Below, one piece after another: positions 60,703 through 64,000 of a DNA stretch of 64,000 bases. Source of the DNA: Leptodactylus fallax (Eukaryota > Chordata > Amphibia > Anura > Leptodactylidae); assembly GCA_947044405.1 (NCBI GenBank), contig CAMRHE010000168.1, positions 124,501 through 188,500 on the forward strand, given 5' to 3'. A program made the position numbers and the translations under genes. The notes below the pieces were generated by a model. The model was not told the DNA's origin, did no database searches, and saw only the letters and a list, made by a program, of their open reading frames with translations. Position 1 is the stretch's first letter; the number at the start of each line of letters is the position of its first letter.

Positions 60703-60818
60703 TGGCTAAGATCCCTTTTGCTGTCTCAAGGCTCGGTGAGTCAAAAGCAAATTGAGGATCTTTTACATCCAATAGAGGGCGCATGAGCTCCCCAGCTCCT
60801 TTCCCATAATGCCTTGTG

Positions 60819-60831
60819 ATTAGTTACCACA
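60819..60831 (+). repeat. Target-site duplication, right copy
   Basis: ATTAGTTACCACA, exact repeat of 60231-60243. Confidence 0.9.
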
Positions 60832-60896
60832 GACAGAGGGGGAAGTAGCCGTTCCAGGGAGTCATGGCTTGTGTGCCAGCAGTTGCCAACCGCTGC

Positions 60897-60962
60897 TGTA
60901 GGCTATAAGCTGGACTTGATGGTCCTGTGTCTTTATCCAACCTCATCTATTATGTAACTATG
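60897..60962 (+). mobile_element. CR1 copy C, 3' end resumed
   Basis: Contains GGACTTGATGGTCCTGTGTC, TCCAACCTCAT and TATGTAACTATG, matching the 3' end of copy B (52621-52678). It continues copy C after the hAT-like interruption. Confidence 0.85.
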
Positions 60963-61680
60963 TTTAAGGAAGATTTGCTAGATCCAACCCTATGTAGTGA
61001 TTTATGGTGCAATAAAGCTATGTTCACACATAGTTGATTATCCTGACCAAATTTCCTGCAATAGATTTTAAGTTGTACCATATACAGTGAAATCACCCAA
61101 AACTGCATTGAAAAGTGGAGGTGGTTTTTTCAAAGTCAGCATGAACGGAAATTTGGTCTGGATAATGGGTGGTTTTATCAGCGATGACGCTAAGCTGTGA
61201 GGAACGCCCCCCAGTACAAGTCTATGGAGTATAGTGACCAAAAAGGCATTTTGAAGGGTTTAATTTTTCTCACTTACAGTGTTTACTGTATCACATATAT
61301 AGCGGGGGGATTTATTAAGCCATCTACGCTAGTTCTCTGCCATAGATGAGTGGGAATGTGATGCATCTTTGGTGTAAGACAGGGCTGTGCATCAAAGATG
61401 TGCTATAATTACACCTATGTACACCCGGTTACAACTTTATATAAAAAAAAAAAAAAAAGTGGGCAAAGGAGAAAAACCTTGGCTTGACACAATTACTTTA
61501 ACTCACTCGTGAAAGATTGCATCTATATGGTAGAGTCAAAAAGAGATGTCTGTCGAAAATGCATGTGCAGGGTAAAATCAAGAGAGATAGCAGTTGTCCC
61601 AGCACACATGTATATGGAGGAGTCAGGAGGAACAGCAGTGAACTGAGCATGTGCAGCATCCCAGAAGGCTACTGCTTTTA
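60963..61680. other. Unassigned, with a MITE-like start
   Basis: AGCTATGTTCACACATAGTTG at 61018 looks like one end of the TTCACACATAG MITEs. No matching end was identified. An A-run lies at 61443-61458. Confidence 0.35.
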
Positions 61681-62625
61681 TGTGTTTGTTTCGTGTGCCT
61701 CTGGGTTTCCCGTTCTATGTTAAATGTTTTATGTGATGTGTTCTGCAGCTTTTCCTTGTATTTTCCCCCCCTGCTGTGTTCAAAACCCAGACTTGATTCA
61801 GCCCTGGCCTATCACAGGCCACTGGGCGGGGTTGTAGGGAGATATTATCTCCCCGGCGACGGTTGGTCAGTTCAGTGCATGCAGCAGGCCAGGCTTGGTG
61901 TGCAGAGCTGACCTGCTACCAGCCTCTGGACTGAAGGCAAACCGCCGCTTTCACAGCCTCAGGAGGGATATCATCAGCCCCTGGCTCACCTGAAGACAGC
62001 CCAGAGCAAGGGAGTAAAGCTATCTAAGCTGCTGGACTTATTTGGTGCCGTGCCAGGAGGAGCAGGAGAGGACCCTGACAGGAGAGATTCATTCGGGCCT
62101 AGCATACAGGTAACCAGATCCCTGTCAGGACTCCCTGTAACTCCATCCCCAGTGTACCTGGCTGGGAGAGGCAGAGAGGAGTAGTAGTGGAGAACTATAC
62201 TGTGGAGCCTATAACATCCCTGGGCACCCTCCTAGAAGCAAGGCTGGGGGTTGGACACTGTAGGACTACTACCCCCATCTGGAAGCTGCTGTTGCCTTAC
62301 TGTTCCTGTTGCCGAATAAAAGGCTGTTTGGTTTACCTGCACCGCTGACTCCTGAGTCGTGCCTGCTTCACCATCAGGGCCCTTCCGAACACCACCACAC
62401 CGGCTCAGGGAAAAGGGGTCCGCCCTTCAACTGGAAGTGCCCCGAGGAAAAGAGCTACTACCACCACCATCCGGTAGTGCTGCAGGACCCCCCTCGACTT
62501 TGTCCGGCCTAGGAGTGGGACTGGAGTGGTTGGGGAGCGTGCTAAGCCTGCTAGGTGGCACAGCATCCGCTACCACTACTCCCATCCTCCGGTCTCCTCC
62601 ATCTGGGTTGTGGCACATGCATGTT
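61680..62625 (+). mobile_element. Possible solo LTR
   Basis: A GC-richer block that starts TGTGTTTGTTTCGTG and ends GGTTGTGGCACA, with a polyadenylation signal AATAAA at 62315 followed by a GT-containing stretch, the layout of an LTR R-U5. No internal retroviral or gypsy coding sequence is attached, and no clear 5-bp duplication was found. It could instead be a host-derived low-copy segment. Confidence 0.35.
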
Positions 62626-63570
62626 TAAGATTGAGTTGAGAATAGCAGTCGAGAATAAATTTAGATGGTAAAATCAGGAGGAGTAGCAGTTTATGGTGGA
62701 ATCGAGAGAAGTCATCCCAAGTTTACGGACAGCTCAAGACCAAGAACCATTTCTATCTGTTTTCATGTCTATGTTCTGAAAACTTCTTGAAATCTGACAA
62801 ATGATGTCCTTGTGCATTCACTGAAGTATTTTTTCTAGCAAACACAGAATTTCACATTTAGCCATTTTCACAGGCTTACAAATCGGTGGAGCATCTAATT
62901 AGATGCAGCTTACGCTTTTATTCATCAGGCTAAACAAATTTGGAATGACATGCTATAAGGAATTTCTTGTGCAATTCTCCCATTTTAAATGCTTGACTTG
63001 CAAATATAGAAAACTACAGCAACAAGAGGAAAGCACAAGACAAAATGCTTCTTTCTTCAACACTGTAAATAGTAAAACTCTGATCACACTTGCCATAAAA
63101 TGTATGCTGTGTCAGACAGTGACAAGGAAAGTCATTGAAGGAAGATATTTTTGTTGAATCCTTGTCCCATATGTGTTTTAGAATACTGGTGCATGTGGAA
63201 AACTCTACTTTGATGTTTGAGGAAGAGTAGGACTAGGGGTCAAGGAAACTGCCCATCTTAGGTAAGAGGACTAGATTCCTTAATATTTGGCTACACCTGC
63301 AACTTGTCTATTAAAAGGTACTTTCACAGTGCTTGCTATCTGCTATGTATCTACAAAAAAAAAAAAGTACCATGTTAAGTGGTTCTGGTATACTTAGAAC
63401 CATTATTTTGTATAGCTGGAGCTCATCCCTGCAGGATTTATTTTTATTTTGCCTAATCTGTAAAAGACCATTTTTAGATTTTATGAGCGGAGAAATACAG
63501 GGGTTGTACCACAAAGAAGACTTATCCTGTACCCACAGAATAGTGGGGGTCTGTCTGACCAGTCATAAGT
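62626..63570. other. Unassigned sequence
   Basis: No transposon ends, coding sequence or tandem repeats recognised. Confidence 0.35.
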
Positions 63571-63572
63571 AG

Positions 63573-63688
63573 TGTTGATCGAACCCGAACTGCACCGTTT
63601 GGGTCCATGCCAAACTTCGTGCCGTCGGGTACCAGAACCCGTCCCGAACGTCAGTGCTGAAGTTTGGGTCCGTGTTTGGCTCATCTCT
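63573..63688. mobile_element. MITE, GTGTTGATCGAACCCGAAC family
   Basis: Left GTAGTGTTGATCGAACCCGAA and right GTTTGGCTCATCTCTAAAG. Internal CCGAAC/GTTTGGG and GAACCCG blocks are inverted. It is a short palindromic element of a type common in frogs. Confidence 0.55.
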
Positions 63689-63732
63689 AAAGCTGGTTGA
63701 TTGACTGCTGAGCAGCCAATCAACCAGCTTTA
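63689..63732. repeat. Near-perfect 43-bp palindrome
   Basis: AAAGCTGGTTGATTG is exactly inverted as CAATCAACCAGCTTT. The centre CTGCTGAGCAG is itself palindromic; only one base pair is mismatched. It ends in the TTAA at the start of the next element. Confidence 0.9.
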
Positions 63733-64000
63733 ACCCCTTCATGCATTGTCATGTACGTGGGAGAATGTGGGTAGTTAACGCATCTCCACGTACACGTACG
63801 TGATGGTCATCGAGCGGGCTCAGAAGCAGAGCCCATGCGATCACGGTGGGAGCCCAGCTGTATCTGATAGCCAGGCTCCCGCTGCAACAGCAGGGACGGC
63901 GATAACACCGATTCCCGCTGTTTAACCCTTAAGATGCCACGGTCAATAACGACCATGGCATCTTAGGTGTTTGTCATTGAAACTGAATGCTGCGGGCGTC
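63730..64000 (+). mobile_element. piggyBac-like (TTAA) element, left end, runs off window
   Basis: It begins TTAACCCCTTCATG, the same end as the inverse terminus at 50496. Then come an imperfect hairpin around ACGTACACGTACGTG, the CGATCACGGTGGGAGCC block and, near 63920, TTTAACCCTTAAGATGCC. The last aligns with 49435-49475 of the other copy. It is truncated by the window edge. Confidence 0.7.

Larger units (their letters stand above)
60244..60818 (+). mobile_element. Retrozyme-like insert: 1.84 tandem copies of a 312-bp hammerhead unit
   Basis: The shared segment 60258-60508 recurs at 60570-60820 with no difference in 251 bp. The unit length is 312 bp, and each copy holds one hammerhead. The insert is bounded by a perfect 13-bp duplication (ATTAGTTACCACA). 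Its first 14 bases (CATTGAGGAGAGCA) are the exact inverse of 60566-60579, a snap-back at the 5' end. There is no open reading frame of note. Short tandem copies with a hammerhead and a target duplication of about 12 bp are the form described for metazoan retrozymes, which spread through circular RNA using another element's reverse transcriptase. Family assignment is inference; repeat, duplication and fold are seen directly. Confidence 0.82.
59406..60895. mobile_element. hAT-like element interrupting CR1 copy C
   Basis: Left GGGGATAGGCAACC and right AGTTGCCAACCGCTG form imperfect inverted ends of the GGCAAC type. The interior has GTATAATG-type tandem units (59690-59960). The 575-bp hammerhead repeat insertion lies near its right end. 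The target duplication is not clear; some CR1 bases are missing at the junction. Confidence 0.6.
42845..64000 (-). other. PSD3: Upstream intron or 5' region of PSD3
   Basis: Minus-strand sequence upstream of the small exon. I found no open frame with an ATG that would supply the short N-terminal peptide ahead of AERY, and no CpG-rich promoter-like block. The first exon is probably beyond 64000. Four CTCF-consensus motifs lie at 46.3-46.8 kb. Confidence 0.6.

Noticed and set aside
62309..62628. Pro/Ser-rich open frames
   Set aside because: They lie in the putative LTR, are short and overlap on both strands without motif support.

Overview
The window is vertebrate nuclear DNA, most likely from an anuran amphibian (frog or toad). 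It has almost no host coding sequence. It is dense in Tc1/mariner elements, CR1/L2/L1 LINEs, hAT and TTAA-flanked piggyBac-like non-autonomous elements, long fold-back MITEs of the kind abundant in frog genomes, and simple repeats. The species assignment is inference from repeat content and from the one host gene.

Host gene: two exons on the minus strand belong to one gene, which I identify as PSD3 (EFA6 family, an ARF6 exchange factor). A 115-bp exon (42730-42844) encodes the conserved N-terminal block with AKAKYEFLFG. It splices in matching phase to a 1024-bp exon (3051-4074) that encodes the Ser/Thr/Glu-rich region ahead of the Sec7 domain. The Sec7 and PH exons and the start codon lie outside the window. 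Everything else is intron: part of the downstream intron (1-3050), a complete 38.7-kb intron (4075-42729) and upstream intron or 5' flank (42845-64000).

Layout: 0.3-1.2 kb is a CR1 relic (-). 5.5-7.9 kb holds two Tc1 elements. 8-21.7 kb is MITEs, an L1 3' fragment (12.8-13.6) and a hAT element with a perfect 8-bp target duplication (15.5-15.9). 21.8-23.4 kb is a full-length decayed Tc1. 26.1-26.9 kb is a fold-back element. 27.6-29.0 and 30.4-31.3 kb are Tc1 relics. 33.2-34.8 kb is a full-length Tc1/mariner element with an uninterrupted DD35E transposase, the only intact transposase here. 38.0-38.5 kb is a Tc1-type MITE. 39.7-40.4 kb has a SPIN-like hAT end. 46.3-46.8 kb has four perfect CTCF-consensus motifs in two divergent pairs. 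48.1-52.7 kb holds two CR1 copies separated by a piggyBac-like element. 53.8-61 kb is a nested stack: L1 (+) hosts L2 (-) and CR1 (+), the CR1 hosts a hAT-like element, and that hosts a small tandem repeat.

The most striking item is that innermost insert (60244-60818). It is nearly two tandem copies of a 312-bp unit, identical over the 251 bp they share, flanked by a perfect 13-bp target duplication. Each copy carries a type I hammerhead ribozyme fold with a very short stem III. This is the expected genomic form of a metazoan retrozyme (a small circular-RNA retrotransposon). All calls are by eye; no database search was run.
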